Positions 21,288-34,765 of a stretch of 64,000 bases of DNA are shown one piece after another. Within the stretch, counting starts at the first letter, position 1, and each line of letters starts with the position of its first letter. Below the pieces are notes generated by a model. The model was not told the origin of the DNA. It did no database searches and worked only from the letters and a program-made list of their open reading frames with translations. The position numbers and the translations under genes were made by a program. This DNA is from Apoderus coryli (lineage: Eukaryota; Arthropoda; Insecta; Coleoptera; Attelabidae): assembly GCA_911728435.2 (NCBI GenBank), contig OU452201.1, positions 27,032,001 to 27,096,000 on the forward strand, written 5' to 3'.

Positions 21288-21918
21288 TACCGGGTGTGAG
21301 AATATCACAATATCAAAATGAAGTCACACCGTTTTTTCAGGTATTTAATTCTCTTTAATAACAATAGTATCAGTGTAATGTATTTATTCCGCGAAACCAG
21401 TGTCCCAGATGTCTAGTCTCAAGTCTAGGTATAACACACCTCGTCTCTACTCCAGGACACCCAGGATATTTTGGGATCGGGCTAGTTTTAACGGTTAAAC
21501 GCTGCCTGGCAGAACGTTCCGCGAAATGCAGGTTTTTGCCTCCTTATCCACTTTTGGATGTGTTGCTTTGTGATGATGTTGGGAGCCTATCTAGAGCAGT
21601 TGCTCAAAGTGGGCACCATTAACCGTTTGCCAATGATCTAACCTTTCGACAAACGAGCGTTGCACGTTTTTTATGATCTCGGGAGTGATCAATTGCATCT
21701 CATTCTGAATGCGGTGTCTTAGTTCATCTAAATTATGTACCCTAAAACATAGGGGTTGCAATTTGAAAAAAAACATGACTTAGATGATGGCGCCGCCATC
21801 CGTCTGATTTCGAACCAAATACGTTGGCTAACATTACTCAAAACTGAAGTGTTTTGGCTCTTCTTTTAAAAATTTTCCATTTTGAAACCAATCGCCCGTT
21901 CCGTTACTTTACCCTGTA
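21288..21918 (-). mobile_element. Deleted DDE transposon
   Basis: The ends TACCGGGTGTG (21288) and ACCCTGTA (to 21918) are imperfect inverted repeats. Inside, the minus strand encodes only the C-terminal tail of a transposase. It appears to be an internally deleted Tc1/mariner-group copy. Confidence 0.5.
21591..21776 (-). pseudogene. DDE transposase C-terminal fragment
   Basis: The frame includes HNLDELRHRIQNEM..ITPEIIKNVQRSF..RL..WQTVNGAHFEQLL. This matches the C-terminal pattern (EELR.RI...ITPE...NV.RSF...NG.HFE.LL) of a widespread insect DDE transposase family. The catalytic part is missing, so it is non-functional. Confidence 0.6.
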
Positions 21919-23250
21919 GGCATATTTATATTACAGAATAATTAGTGATTGATGAAATTGTTACAAGTTTGGAGATGGAGGTAAAAGATGCATAATTGCA
22001 AGTTGGGCATTAATTTCAGCAAATGTTCAATTTCGCTTCCTAAAATCATTAAATATCAACAAAACTGAACCGTACCTTTTACTATATATTTTTTTTACCT
22101 ATTCATTCGACACTTATTGTTTTCTTGATAAACATGTCTATTTCCTACACCTCAGCAACGGCTTTAATGGATTCATAAAGATAACCATAGCCTATTTTAC
22201 TTAAACTAATAAATTTTTGAACTCGAAATAATTTGTTCGGAGATAATATTCGTCGTTTGTGAGGTGTAATTTGGTAACAATTTTATCAATTTTAATTTGT
22301 CTGGTGTGAAAAAAAGGTAGATAGGCAATATTCTCTTTTTTGATACAAGGTTATTTAATCTTTATTCTTACAACATAAAAGAGAAATTAAGGGTGTCTAT
22401 TTTTTAATGATCAAGTAGTAAACGAGATTACGTGTTATTTTCCTATACAACCGATCTAGTTAGTAGTTATTAACAATAATGTTATTTATAAAAGCATTAT
22501 AAATTTTCCTAGCGACGCGACAGACAGAATTCGACGAAATTTGTTAAAAAAAAATTATTGAGTAGGCCGAACACACCCCTTAATAGCATCTATTTTCTTT
22601 CATATCCTAGAAAAGGGCGAAGATTGGATGCGAGACTCAATTAAAGTATCGAATTAAGTTTTAACTTATTGGTATATAATTTAAACATTAGTTTTCGTGA
22701 CTTTTGCTAAAATTGGCCACCGTTATGGAAAAAGCTACCCTCTTATTATGTTATAGAAAATCGTTTAACACCTCTATAGATAAATCAAAAATATACGTTT
22801 AATATGGGGGTAGGTAAAAGTTTTATTTTATATTTTTAAGTAGACCAAAAATGTTGAGGTGAATTAAATAAAGTGCTGAAGTCTAAAGTTGCATAAATAG
22901 TTACGAAATTGGCAACAAATTGATTCTTCCTCGGAGATAAAGGTGCTCAGGCATTCGCCTATTATTGATAATAATTATTAGCATTTTACCTTTATTATTG
23001 TATTGGACGAAAACGATTAGTTTTTAAAAGATTGTTATTTTCAGTAAAGTTAAATTATAAATATATGTGATGTCCCACAAGTTCGTATATAAAACCAGAC
23101 AGATGAAAGTTTTCAGTATTTTTAACATACTAGACCATAATATTTTATTTTTTATTTTTCAAATACGGGAATCTAGCTTTGGACCGCAGTATTTACTTAT
23201 ACAATGACCATGAAAAGACGTATTTCCGATGAAATAAAAAAAAAATCATG
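21919..23250. other. No recognised gene
   Basis: No supported gene or repeat terminus was seen. A+T-rich. Confidence 0.4.
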
Positions 23251-23263
23251 GAACTAATATATT

Positions 23264-25207
23264 ATGAAAATATTAACTGTAACTGTTCCTATAACATACG
23301 CAAGACATTGTACATATCCTCCTTGGTTTACAAATAATATTATATATAATATTAAGCTGAAATCTAATGTTTGGAAAAGGTATAAACAGACCGGACTCGA
23401 TAGTTGTGCGGATGAGTTTAGGGCTATTAGGCATCACGTAAAGTCTGCGATTGATCGATCGTATGTGGATTATTTGAGGTAGACAGAGGCTTAGATTCAG
23501 TTAAACCCAAATAAATGTTGGTCTTTTATAAGCAATCATAGACGTACTGGCCGCTTACCTAATAAAATGACATACAATAATATTGAACTCGCGGGTCCTC
23601 TAGAAATGGATAATTCTTTTGCCGATTATTTTCAAGGATCATATATGCGGTCCGCTCCATTTTGAAGGGATTGCACAAACAACTGCGATTTACAGCTGCT
23701 TCAAATTAGAGAGATTGGTGAAGATGATGTTTTCAGAGCACTGAAATCGTTTAAAGCAAGACATACTTCGGGTCCGGATGGTGTACCTGCCTTTGTCGTC
23801 AAGGACTGTGCCTCAGTCTTCGCTAAACCGATTTCAACTATATTTAATTTGTCATTAAAATGTAATGAGTTTTTCCGAATTTATGGAAACTGTCAAGGAT
23901 GAGCCCCATCTTCAAAAAAGGTGATCGGCAGGATATTAGAAACTACCGGCCTTGCTACACAATCAAATTTTGCCAAGTGTTTTGAGATCGTGTTGCATGA
24001 AGTTGGCTGATCCACTGTTACTAATCTCGTAATGTTGAGCCAGTTTTTGGCAGAAAGCTTGGAAAGGGGGTCAGGTCGACGTTATTTATACGGATTTTAC
24101 CAAAGCCTTTGACAGGTTTGACCCCGGAATTTTGCTGCAAAAGCTTTCGGAATTTGATTTATCTGTGGATCTTTTAACAGTTCTGTCTACTTATCTCTAT
24201 GAACGTAACTTGTATGTGGAGTACCGTGGTTTCAAGTCCGGTATTATCCGTGCAACATCTGGAGTGCCTCAGGGTTCTGTGGGTCCCCTCTTATTTATGT
24301 GTTTTATTAATGACATTGTTAATGGCGTGAAATGTCGCTCCCTACTCTTTGCTGAGGATTTTAAGGTTTATTCACTGATTACCTCAATTTCTAACTGTCT
24401 TCAATTATTGCAGAATGATCTGAATGTCCTGCTTGACTGGTGCACTCAGAACAAGCTTGACCTTAATTTGCATGAGTGTTGTTCTGTAACTCTTACTCGT
24501 AAGGTAAATCCAATAAGATTTGTGTATAGCATTGACTCTGTTCCGCTTAAAATATGCGATGAAGTTAAGGATCTGGGGGTGCTCTTTGACGCTAAACTTA
24601 GTCTTGTGGGGCATGTGGTTGATGTGGTTTCGTCTTCCTATAAGAGTCTGGGTTTTATTATAAGAAATACAAAGCATTTTTGTCACCCAAAACTCTTATT
24701 TTACTGTATAATCCGTTCGATCGAAATTGGAATATGCGTCTCTTGTGTGGAGTCGTGGTTATGCGTTGCACTCGAATAGCTTAGAGAGGATTCAGCGAAG
24801 ATATGTGAAATATTTGTGGTTTAAGTGTGACAGAGTGTATCCAACCATGCGATTTCCCCATGATGAACTTCTGAGTCGTTTTAAGTTGGTACCACTTGAT
24901 CAGCGTAGAGAATATGCCTCACTCCACCAACTTGTTGCTCTTTTCGCCATTGTTTGAGATGCGTTCTGTTTGTGACGCGGTGAGTAACGAGGTTGAAGGG
25001 TTTTTTAATACCATTTCTTATGTTAAAAAAGTGTTTTTTAGATAAATAATTGTTGTTAAAACCTTCTTATTTTGACTTTGTTTATTTGAAGTTTGAAACG
25101 TTATGTACCTATTTATGTTAATCTTATCGCTTTGTAATGTACCTGCCCTGTAAGTAATTGGGTTTGTTTCTGTCTGGGTAGATCTAATCCAAATAAATAA
25201 ATAAATA
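23264..25207 (+). pseudogene. Jockey/CR1-like LINE, decayed
   Basis: The first frame (23264-23482) has PPWFTNNI..I..K and a KSAIDRSYVDYL tail, the linker between endonuclease and RT. The frame after 23500 contains NPNKCWSFI. RT motifs follow at 24132-24779: TSGVPQGS, GPLLF, NKLDLNL and KDLGVLFDAKL. The catalytic YADD/FADD is FAED here, and the VLGP element has lost its Leu codon, so the RT is doubly damaged. The C-terminal region (24727-24957) is in another frame. The 3' tail is AAATAAATAAATA at about 25190-25205. The endonuclease domain is missing. Confidence 0.8.
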
Positions 25208-28150
25208 TAATAAGATAATATAGAGAGCTTGTTAACTTATTGTTTCATGTTCTGTATCCGAGAGATGTCCCACATTTTCCGAGACAGCTTAAGCTTAAGT
25301 GTCTAAATTATATCATAATTTGGCAAAATTAAGATAAATTACCATAGTTGTGTTTCAATTTATGACTATCTGAATAAATTTTAGCATATCATATACAAAT
25401 ATCACAGAAAAAGTAGCAGTATTCTTCATTTAAATACACTTTCGCTGCTCTATATTACATATTTCAACGTTGAATAAATAAAGCAAAATAATGCCGCAGT
25501 AATATAATTATCAAGTGGGTCATTTTACAATGCAAATTTGCATAAATATCAAAATCTACAACACAAGTAAAAAAGATGCAATATTGTTGCTTTGTGGGTT
25601 TTACCGATATTTAATAAAGATTATAGCTAAACAAATATGAGCCACGTTCAATTAAATGCTTCAGATCTTATTATTATATGAAGGTTAATTTATGATAGCC
25701 GATTATATTTGCATACAATTATGCGGTGTTAACCTGCGTAAGTACAGGGCGTTAAAGGTTGAATGCTCTATAAAATGGGTATGCTAGTAGAATAATAAAT
25801 TAGAGCAAATAATTTACGCTCCTTTTGCAAATAGTTGTCTAAGGCCTGGCGTAAATTGAGGCATGCGAAATGTTGTCCGTGACGTGAAATGGCACAGTTC
25901 ACCTTGTTTTGTGCTTCAGTGCGAATGGGCGTATCACGTGACGTACGTTGAGTTATGGCGCAGGTAGTGTAATTCGCAAGAGTGGCACATGTCGTATATG
26001 TATAAATATTTGATAGTTTGAGATTTTATAATTGCTGTCATATACTTTTAAATCCTTGTGAAATTTGTAATTTATATTCGTGCATAGCTATTTTTATTTT
26101 CAATAATTAACGATATAATAAAACAAAATGTTACTTAAACGTTTTGGCTTCAAATGCATGGAGCTTTTCTAGTTATTTCTTCGTGCACTCTCTGAACTTG
26201 CAACCATATGTTTTGAAAAATACGTATACCATGGATATTTGCGAGATTTCTAAATAATCCGTTGCGATTTTCGTATTATAGTGCTCGCGTAGTGATACTT
26301 GTTTCACATCACACGTTCTATGCGTCTCAATTTGCACTTTGCTTAAATAATTGTCAAAAGTAATCACTACTCATACTCTTGTATGATGTCTATTTATTGT
26401 GATCATCCTAATAAATTAAAGGAACGTATTTTTGTCGTGTGTGAGACGAAGTTTAATTATTCCATAAAAGCTCTGCTTCGCCTATGTGCTAATTTGTTTT
26501 AAACCAGTGATCCTGGTGATCTACTTGATGGATTTCTGGGATTATAGATTATCATGAAATTAATACATAAATATTACTATGTTCATTACCTCTTAGCTAA
26601 CTTTTTGCACAACTCACATTAAAAAAGCATGACGTTAAGTTCCGGCTTGGTATCTAGGCCGCATGCGCAGAAATTACCGTACCGCTATTTGAATAGCGCG
26701 ACATGATATGTGTTTGCGATTAGCATGATAAATTCCGTATAACGCTAAATAAAAAGAACTTGAAGATTCAGCTGGCAAATCAATCAAATCTTAAATAATA
26801 AGTAGGTACTTGGATTAGAGTTTTTCGCTTCTATTTCCTTGTTTATTTTACAAATTTTAATTACGCTTTTTGGTTTTCGCTCTTGCTCACTCTTATACTT
26901 AATTTAATAAATTATACTTTTACGTATTTTAGCGTTACCGTAAAATTTATTGTCCAATGTGCAAAGAGTGTTTAATATCTGAGTCTTACTAAATATGATA
27001 CAAAATTAATCAATGACGTCAAATTGAACCATTTACGTAAAATTAATTATAAGCAGCTCTGCAAACCTTGCAATCTGAAACAACTACCAAATTTCGCGTG
27101 GGGAATTTAACATACATCTTTTCTTTTAATTATTTACTTCAATAGTTTTAATATATTCGTGGGCAGTTATAGTCATTTTTATGCAAATGTAATGTGGTTC
27201 TAGAAAGAAAAAGTGTCAAATGCAAGGAATTACAGTCGTTAAAAGCTGTCACTGTGTATTTATTTTGAATTCGTTTCATTTACATGTTAATATTTCGATA
27301 ATTTATCGCAGTTCGATGCATGTTAATAGGAACAAAAATATTTTATATTAATACTAAGTAACATAGCGTCGTTTAAAATAGGTAAGTTGGCTCATAGATT
27401 AAAATCGTGCTAGAAATATGATATGCATAAATTAATATCATCCGAAGATATTTAACAAGGAATTCGGGGTAGAGGGCAGTAAACCCTTAAATATTGCTAC
27501 TGTTGTATTGCATGCAAAGCATAACAAACTTAAATTAGTTGTTGAAAAAATTAATCAGAAAATTAATATATATATATTTCATGTGCATAACGAAAAGTAG
27601 TAGTTTTAACATACCTTAAAATAATTGGAAAAAAGCATATATTCCTAGTGAATTTAAAATTGTCTGGTAATTGGAATTTATTACGAAGCCAAGAACAACT
27701 TGCTCAATTTTATTAAATACGTGTTCATCAGTTGCGCTCTCTTAAAACCTCTGATATAATTTGTGTTTAGTTTATTCTTCAGTAATACATTACCTACTTG
27801 CTTAAAGCTAATTTATGTAATATTATGTATACAATATTTTGTTATACTTTAAATAATATAACACCGTCTCCACTATGGGCACTAATTGTGAAATAATTTA
27901 AAATATACAGAGTGTTTCTTAAATATTGGGAAATCCTGGACCTGGTCATGATTTCATGACGAATAAGCAAAATATATCTTAGGTATATAAATTGAGAAAT
28001 AGGTCTAGTGTCAGAAATTCGTGCAGTTAGTTTGTTTCTCACTGTTCTAATGGCTCTTTGATCATTCTTACGGAGAGTAGCAATTTCGGAGTTATCAAGC
28101 ATTTAACCGAAACTATAACTTTTATATAGGCCGCCCTCGACAACTTAAAA
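25208..28150. other. No recognised gene; possible TIR end near 27906
   Basis: No coding region is supported. TACAGAGTGTTTC near 27910 resembles a TIR transposon end. The minus-strand frame 28102-27842 next to it shows no family motif. A moderately G+C-rich patch lies at 25.85-26.0 kb without identifiable function. Confidence 0.35.
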
Positions 28151-29129
28151 GCCTTATTCGGGTTTGGAAATTAGAACCGTTCTAGGATAGTTCTCGGACT
28201 GTTTGAGAACTGTGCCGAACTGGTTGCGCCCTGGATAAAATTCTCGGACCATTCTATTACTGTTCAAAATTGTGAAAAACCCGAACGCTTCATCTTCATC
28301 TATACCAAACATAAATAATATATAACCTAACTTTAATGTACACACAATAAAATTATATCTACTTGACTAAAATTCATTTTAAAGTTTTTGAAGAAAACAA
28401 GAAATGTTTTTAAATAGTTTTACAAATTATGGTACATCTGACTTCTTCAGATAATTGTTTCACAAACACAGTGGCTATGTGTTGTGTAATAAATTTTCAC
28501 AAAATTATTTAAAAAAATTGTTTTCTTCAAAAAGTTTGATAAAATAAGAGCCAAACATTTATTGTACCTATTCATTTTCTTTTTGTTTTATTTGGATTTT
28601 TCATTTTCATTCAAAATGGGTAGTGAACATAAGTTAACAAAGCATAAAAATTTCATGAAGACAAAATACAAATGTTTAATATAATTATCATTGTCTTCTT
28701 TTAGATATACTAAATATATAATATTGTGTTTTTTAATAAAAAATGTAGCCTACCTTTTTAAATAAAGATAAATTTAATTATAATATAACATCTAATCATA
28801 TAATATATAATTAAATATATTATGTGACAAGATGTACGTTTTTAGTATATTATGTTAAAATTAAACCCAAAACATAAACAACACGTTTATTGATATGCGC
28901 ATGTGTAGTAAATAATCCAAAAACAGTCACAGATCAGTTCTTGCCCAACAGCAGCGATCGATTCTGACAGTTCTACAACCGTTCTCGGACTTTTTTATTT
29001 CAAACCCGAACAGCAAACTGCTGGTTCTAGAACCGTTCTAAATCAGTTCAAGAAAATTCGAACAGGTAAATTTGAACTGCGCACACTTCTGACAGTTCTA
29101 GAACAGTTCTGTACGAACCCGAATAAAGC
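28151..29129. mobile_element. 979-bp TIR element
   Basis: GCCTTATTCGGGTT (28151-28164) and AACCCGAATAAAGC (to 29129) are inverted with one mismatch. TAAAA is present immediately outside both ends (28146-28150 and 29130-29134), a likely 5-bp target duplication. The subterminal parts contain repeated GAACNGTTCT-type motifs on both sides. No transposase is encoded. Superfamily not determined. Confidence 0.65.
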
Positions 29130-29134
29130 TAAAA

Positions 29135-30320
29135 TAAAATGTGTCGAATGAATATTAAATTTCGAAACTTTTCTAAGTTGAATGAAGATCGCCAACTGAG
29201 AAGCACTCATAATAATTTTTAGAATTTGGTTTACGTTTTATCCAGTAGTCAATTGTATCACAGTTTTGAAATAATAATTAAAATAATCATATACAAAATA
29301 ATAAACATGTATTTGAATGGCGATTCATTAAAAAAGCTAAACTAGGTACGTTATGCTCATATTTTTCTTTTTGCATTCGAAAATGTGAAAAACAAAACTC
29401 CTGCGAAATAAGAGTAATGGCTATAGAGTGAAACCACCATTTTGTATTATATTGCACAACATTAAATAACTTTTCTTCAAAACTTATGTATCTTAAAAAA
29501 CAAGAGGCGATTTAATGCGGCAAGAACAATTAATAACGTTGTAAATTATTTCATTACATATGCCTCTTGAAATATCGTATGAAATGTATTCTTTTTGATC
29601 GAAGTCAGATAAAGTACCACTTGCACCACCTCACATCTTTATTTATGGCCACTTTTACTTGTTCATGTGGTTTAAGCTTTTATCTTAATAATTTCAGTTT
29701 AATTTTGCTGAGATATTCTATCCTGTAAAATTAAATAAAAGCAGCATGGTTAATATAACACTTAATGCAAATTTTACTTTATAATGGAAATGCATTCAAA
29801 ACACGAGATGTCAGCAAAGTTAATATTAACATTACAAAGTAAAAAAATATTGATTGCCTCCGCATCAGATTTTGCATATCAATATCAAAATGAAAATTGC
29901 ATGTGTACGACAGCCATATATACATATATTTATTAAAATCCTCCTAATTATACTTGCTCCTTATATTTTCAAGAAAGTCATTTGAATGCCACGAAATAAT
30001 TACATATCGATTGCCGAATTTATATAAATTATAATAAGATATTGTCGTTTCGCTTTCAATGTAGGTAACTATAAAATAAATATACTATAATTTTAATTAA
30101 ATACAGGGCGACATTTCTTATGATGGCACGTGTTGAGAATAATTTCGCAAAAAATATAATGATATATATTAATAATTAAAGACCTTATAATAATTGACAA
30201 TTCACTTTTAAAAGGGAAAAGTTGAAATCTTTGTTTCAATGAAACTTTGCATGAAAACATTTACAAATCAAAAATGCATTAGAAAGTGTTTGACAAATGA
30301 AAATGCTGTCGCATCCAGTA
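29135..30320. other. No recognised gene
   Basis: A+T-rich, with no supported feature. Confidence 0.4.
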
Positions 30321-30324
30321 ATTG

Positions 30325-30680
30325 TTTTTATTCAAAAATACATGTTTCGACCCTAGCTAGGGTCATCATCAGTTAGGTAGAAACGACATTACATAACTCT
30401 AAAGAGGAGAGAAACATTATCAGCAATCATATCGCAAACTAGCACTACAACTTACCTAAGTGGAGAGGTTATATATAGGAAATTTTTATATATAGATTTA
30501 CATCGTCTTAAAACTAACAATTGGTAAAATAAGATTCATGAGGTATCCCATGATTTTAGTTATTCCTATAAGGAACCTCATGAATCGTATTTTACCAATT
30601 GTTAGTTTTAAGACGATGTAAATCTATATATAAAAATTTCCGATATAACCTCTCCACAGTAACATGGACTATTTTGTTAA
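30325..30680. mobile_element. Fold-back element with hammerhead-like motif
   Basis: Inverted arms lie at 30461-30544 and 30575-30656. To the left, the minus strand at 30340-30372 carries CTGATGA, T, a perfect stem GACCCT/AGGGTC, GAAAC and ATGT. To the right is the tail CAGTAACATGGACTATTTTG, similar to the tails at 13.5, 38.0 and 54.1 kb. Stem I of the motif is weak. No TSD is clear. Confidence 0.55.
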
Positions 30681-30701
30681 AAATAAAAAAAAATGTTAAA
30701 A

Positions 30702-30915
30702 ATAATAAATAAGACATAAACAAACATTTACAAATAGCTTCTTGCATAATGTAAGAAGGTTTTAGGTTATGTTGGATATTTACTTCACACTTTAATTCAG
30801 AAATAAAGCCTCCCGCTAGGGAATTCAGGCGTATTTAATGTTGGCAATTGGATTAAATGGAGTTTTTTGTTTCATTCACCGGGCATATTGCCGGCTCACA
30901 CTTACTATGCTCTGA
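30702..30915. mobile_element. Decayed retrozyme copy
   Basis: It shares blocks with the 20.0 and 48.3 kb elements: GTTATGTTGGATATTTACTTCACACTT, AATAAAGCCTCCCGCTAGGG, and CACCGGGCATATTGCC with diverged bases. The hammerhead is absent, as at 48.3 kb. The flanks TAAATAAGACAT and TAAATAAGATAA match at 10 of 12, a possible decayed duplication. Confidence 0.55.
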
Positions 30916-30947
30916 GTTAAATAAGATAAAGAAAAGAATTTGGCCAA

Positions 30948-31110
30948 CCGCGATTTGGGGCAGCGGTGCGTAGTAAAAATTTGTCCGGCTAGCTTAGGTT
31001 CGGGTTTGTGGTTCAAAACCAAAAGTAAACTAGTAATTAGCGCCACTGGCTTACTCGGTTAAAACCAGAAATCCACTGATAAACTAGTGCACCCCAAATC
31101 ACAACTAGTC
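30948..31110. repeat. Small TIR-like repeat
   Basis: GCGATTTGGGG at the left and CCCCAAATCAC at the right are inverted, bounding about 160 bp that also contains weaker internal inverted matches. No coding capacity. Confidence 0.3.
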
Positions 31111-31341
31111 CCTAATAGCCGTAATGATTTAGGAAAACGTATTTAATAATGAAAATTATTATTTACAATGGATGTTTAAGTATGCTTGATTTTATTTAAA
31201 TCAAAAATTTATTATCAGAATGAAATATTAATATCTTAACTCATACGAAATGTGTGATCACATACGGCGTTTACATCTCTCTCGTAATATACAGAAACGC
31301 ATATTTTCATATACTATGCAGCAAATGTAAAATTTCAGATA

Positions 31342-32889
31342 CACTGCTCAAAAAAATTAAAGGAACACTTTTGGATAACCCTGTAATTTTTTGGTTTGCT
31401 CTTATTAATAAATGAAAATTATATTTTCGTAATGTATTTACATTTTATTTTTGTAATTTGTTAAAAAATAAACGTGATTATGCTCATTTATTCGAAATAA
31501 GTTTAATATTTCACAGCAAGTACAAAAAATAAAGTGATTATGAAAATATTCACATTTAGGTTTTATGTCGCAGCAGGCTTAGAGAGCGTCATCGGGCGAC
31601 GGCATGACAGTTTCTAGTTGTCGAATTCATTATCCGTCAAAATGAGAGATCTTAGCGAGATAGAAGTCACTCGTGCTATAGCTTTAGTTGAAATTGGTGT
31701 AAAGATCGACAAGTAGCTAGAACTTTTAATGCCAGTATGTCAGTTATCAAACTTGTGTAAAATCGCTATAGAGAGACTGGACGATATAAAAGACAAACCG
31801 GATAAGGTCGGAATCGCAAAACTACACAAATTCAGGACCGATATTTAGTAGTTTCTTCTTTGCGAAAACGAATAGCGACAGCAAAAGACCTTCAAAGTAC
31901 ACTTAGGATGGCTCATCAGGTAACCATTTCTAACCAGACTGTTAGAAACAGGTTACGGAAGGAGATTTCAAACCAAGAAGGCCTATACGAAAACCTGTTT
32001 TAACTCGACATCATAAAACTATGCGATTAAACTTTGCTCGTGAACATTTGGGATGGCAACTTCGTCAATGGAGGCCAGTACTTTTTACAGGTGCATCAAG
32101 ATTTCATCTCACTCGTTGTGATGACCGATTGCGTGTGTATAGACGTCCGAATGAATGATAATCCATTGCTGCTGTACAAGAAGTATCCAGATTTGGAGAT
32201 AGTCCGATAATGGTCTGAGGTGGAATAAGTTTGGACGCAAAAACCGATCTTGTAGTGATACTGGGAAGCCTTACACCTGCAAGATATATGGATATCAGTC
32301 TGTTAGATCAGGTTATTCCTGCAGCATATGGTGTAGGCCCTGATTTTCTTTTCGTGCAGGATAATGGAAGGCCTCATACTGCTGCGATTACTATAGATTT
32401 TCTTAACGAGCATGAAATTCGTAAAATGGATTGACGTCAATCCAATTGAACCCTTATGGGATATATTGGACAGACGTGTTCGACGTCATCCAAATCCACC
32501 TCAAACCCTTCAGCAATTAACAGAAGCCCTAATCGTCGAGTGGGACAGTATATCACAGGAAGACATTCGAAGGCTCGTGAGAACTATGCCAAGAAGATGC
32601 CTAATAGTCATTCGTGCTGCAGGAGGGCACACGCGATACTAAAACACATTGGTTTTCAGATAGCGGAACATTGCCATTTGAAAAATGTTTTCCTTTCATT
32701 TTGTTATTGGCACTTTTTCTTAAATGTTGATCTTAGTTTACAAATAAAGGATTAGTTGAAAGTCCTATTAATCGGTTTATTACAAGAATATATGTGTCTT
32801 TCAGAATCTAAATGGTCATCTGTATATAACTATCACTTAATAAATTACAGGGATATACAAGAGTGTTCCTTTAATTTTTTTGAGCAGTG
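31342..32889 (+). mobile_element. Tc1-family transposon
   Basis: The ends CACTGCTCAAAAAAATTAAA (31342) and their exact reverse complement (ending 32889) extend to about 27 bp. They are flanked by TA (31340-31341, 32890-32891). This is the well-known end sequence of one insect Tc1-like family. The length of 1548 bp is close to full size, but the transposase is broken. Confidence 0.9.
31642..32642 (+). pseudogene. Tc1-like transposase, inactivated
   Basis: The ATG at 31642 starts MRDLSEIE, followed by stops and frameshifts through the HTH part. The first catalytic motif, normally FTDESRF in the family, reads FTGASRF near 32083, so the Asp is lost. The second Asp is kept in VQDNGRPHTA (32360). 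The third motif is shortened by a deletion before NPIEPLWDIL. The C-terminal frame ends at 32640-32642. It would have cut and pasted the element at TA sites, but is non-functional now. Confidence 0.85.
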
Positions 32890-33099
32890 TATATACCAAA
32901 TAAATAAAATATTTATTTGTAAATCGGAAAACCTGTTCGATGCTATCAGCAGTTGTCGATAACCTCGGACTGGATCAGGATCTTGGTCTGATTCAGCTTT
33001 TTATGTCCAGCATTATGCCATAATATTCAACACCATACCACCCAAATCATACAGCCATAAACCAATGATTGATTACGCAAACACCAACTAGCCCACCGG

Positions 33100-34520
33100 A
33101 GAGGAACATTGACGAAGAGGAATTCAGAGCGTTGACACCAAGTGGAACTGTGTCAACAGCAACCAATACGGCAATCAACTGTTGCTGACAGAAATGGCCA
33201 TCAGGAAAGCACGCGAGAGACATACAGATACGAAGTTGGACATCGCCCTGTCACGTAACGTAGCAGCAAACCTCTCAATGATCAATGCACTGTCATTAGA
33301 CCATCTCCCAGTGGAAATTATTATTAAGAATAACACACTTTTGAACACAACATTGCGTGCAGTCAACAACTACCATGAAGCAGACTGGCAAGGCTTCAGA
33401 TGGACACCACCAGGCAACCACAATCGATAGATATATCGATAACACGGTGACTATAGACAGCGACGCATAAGAGAACTAATCGAAAATATTCAAAATGCTT
33501 CGGCTCTCTACATCCCAAACCAAACCATCTCGAACAATACATTCCTGAGCGAAATTAAGACAGCCATTAACACTCGGTTCTACCGATTCTTTAGTCCTAA
33601 AAACCTGGGAGATATCATTATAAATATGAGTACCAATTTAGCTTCGATTGTACAAATACCTAATGCGCCATGTGTCCAAATTAATCCAACTAAATCCAAA
33701 CTATTACTTTTTGGAAGAAATTCACGTAGGAAACGCTATACGCATTCATTTAAGTTCCCCGTGGGTAATGTACACCTTTACTGTGGAAACACTGCAAGGA
33801 ATGTGGGTTCAATTTTTGAGAGAGTTAAGATTTAGTCAACATGTCTGCTAATTTAATGTAGCAGGCGTTTGTGAACCTTAAATTAGCTTAAAATAGCTGA
33901 AAATTGCTTAATGAACAATCTAAAAAGCATTTATGTGATTCACTGGTTCTTTCACATTTTAAATTCGCGAACTAGTTTAGAGTAGAGTTGAATTCAGGAG
34001 AACGGGACGCGCAGTTTCTAGAAGTTCTGATGGTATATCTCCTGAAAGGTTTTTTCAAAAATTTTGTCCAATTATCTTCTCCCACATACATACATGGGTT
34101 TTATAGACCTTGTTGAGGCGTTCGACTCTGTTCACCATAAGGTCGACTCACGAAATCCGGGAGGACAGTAAAAGAGGTATAAGGATGTTCTTGAGACCAA
34201 CATGAAGAAGTGTGGCTTAGATATGAAGACCAACTGGAAGCAGATCGCAAAAGACTGACCTAGATGGAGGCGTAGCATTTGAACGAGGGTCATCAAGTTT
34301 TTGAAGAGCAGCGTCGACGACATGAGGATGCAAAGAGACAGCAGCGAAAGGAGAGAGAACGCATCGATGGAGCAGCGCACCTACAAGAGCTGGTAAATGG
34401 TGGTTATTGAGTGTGTCAATTTTGTGACAAGGATTGGGGCTCCTCGAGGAGCGGTCTGTTTAGCCATCTTAGAGTTCACAACAGAAGTCCCTGAGTTGGA
34501 ATAATTCATACTCGTTAGGA
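33100..34520 (+). pseudogene. LINE remnants: endonuclease end, RT and C-terminal finger
   Basis: The 33182-33430 frame carries KLDIALSRNV..LSLDHLPVEI, matching the end of a LINE endonuclease (LDIA...SDH.PV). At 33626-33835, INPTKSKLLLFGR matches the post-catalytic RT segment. FIDLVEAFDSVHHKV near 34095 is RT motif A. RYKDVLETNMKKCGLDMKTNW and a CQFCDKDWGSSRSGLFSHLRVH finger follow. The motifs are out of the usual order and frame, so at least two LINE fragments are probably joined. None is functional. Confidence 0.65.
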
Positions 34521-34543
34521 GTGAATGCTGATGATAATGGTGA

Positions 34544-34765
34544 CTAAGTTTCGATAATTTGGTTGGTTAAGGATATACGAACGAACAGAACTTCTAATAA
34601 CCAGAACTCTTGATTAGGTACTTGTATAATCAAATCAAGTTTGGCGCAAAATAATAACTTTGATCCCGTATTTCCTAAACCATCAACATTTGTATAATGC
34701 AACTTTGGATCATTCATCATTAATTGACCCATAGTATCTCCAGTTAACGGTTTTCCCATTTTCAT
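34544..34765 (-). other. Unrecognised minus-strand frame
   Basis: A 73-codon frame beginning MKMGKPLTGDTMGQLMM contains KLLFCAKLDLIIQVPNQEFWLLEVLF. The spacing is loosely like the region after a retroelement protease active site, but no DTG is present. I cannot assign it. Confidence 0.25.
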
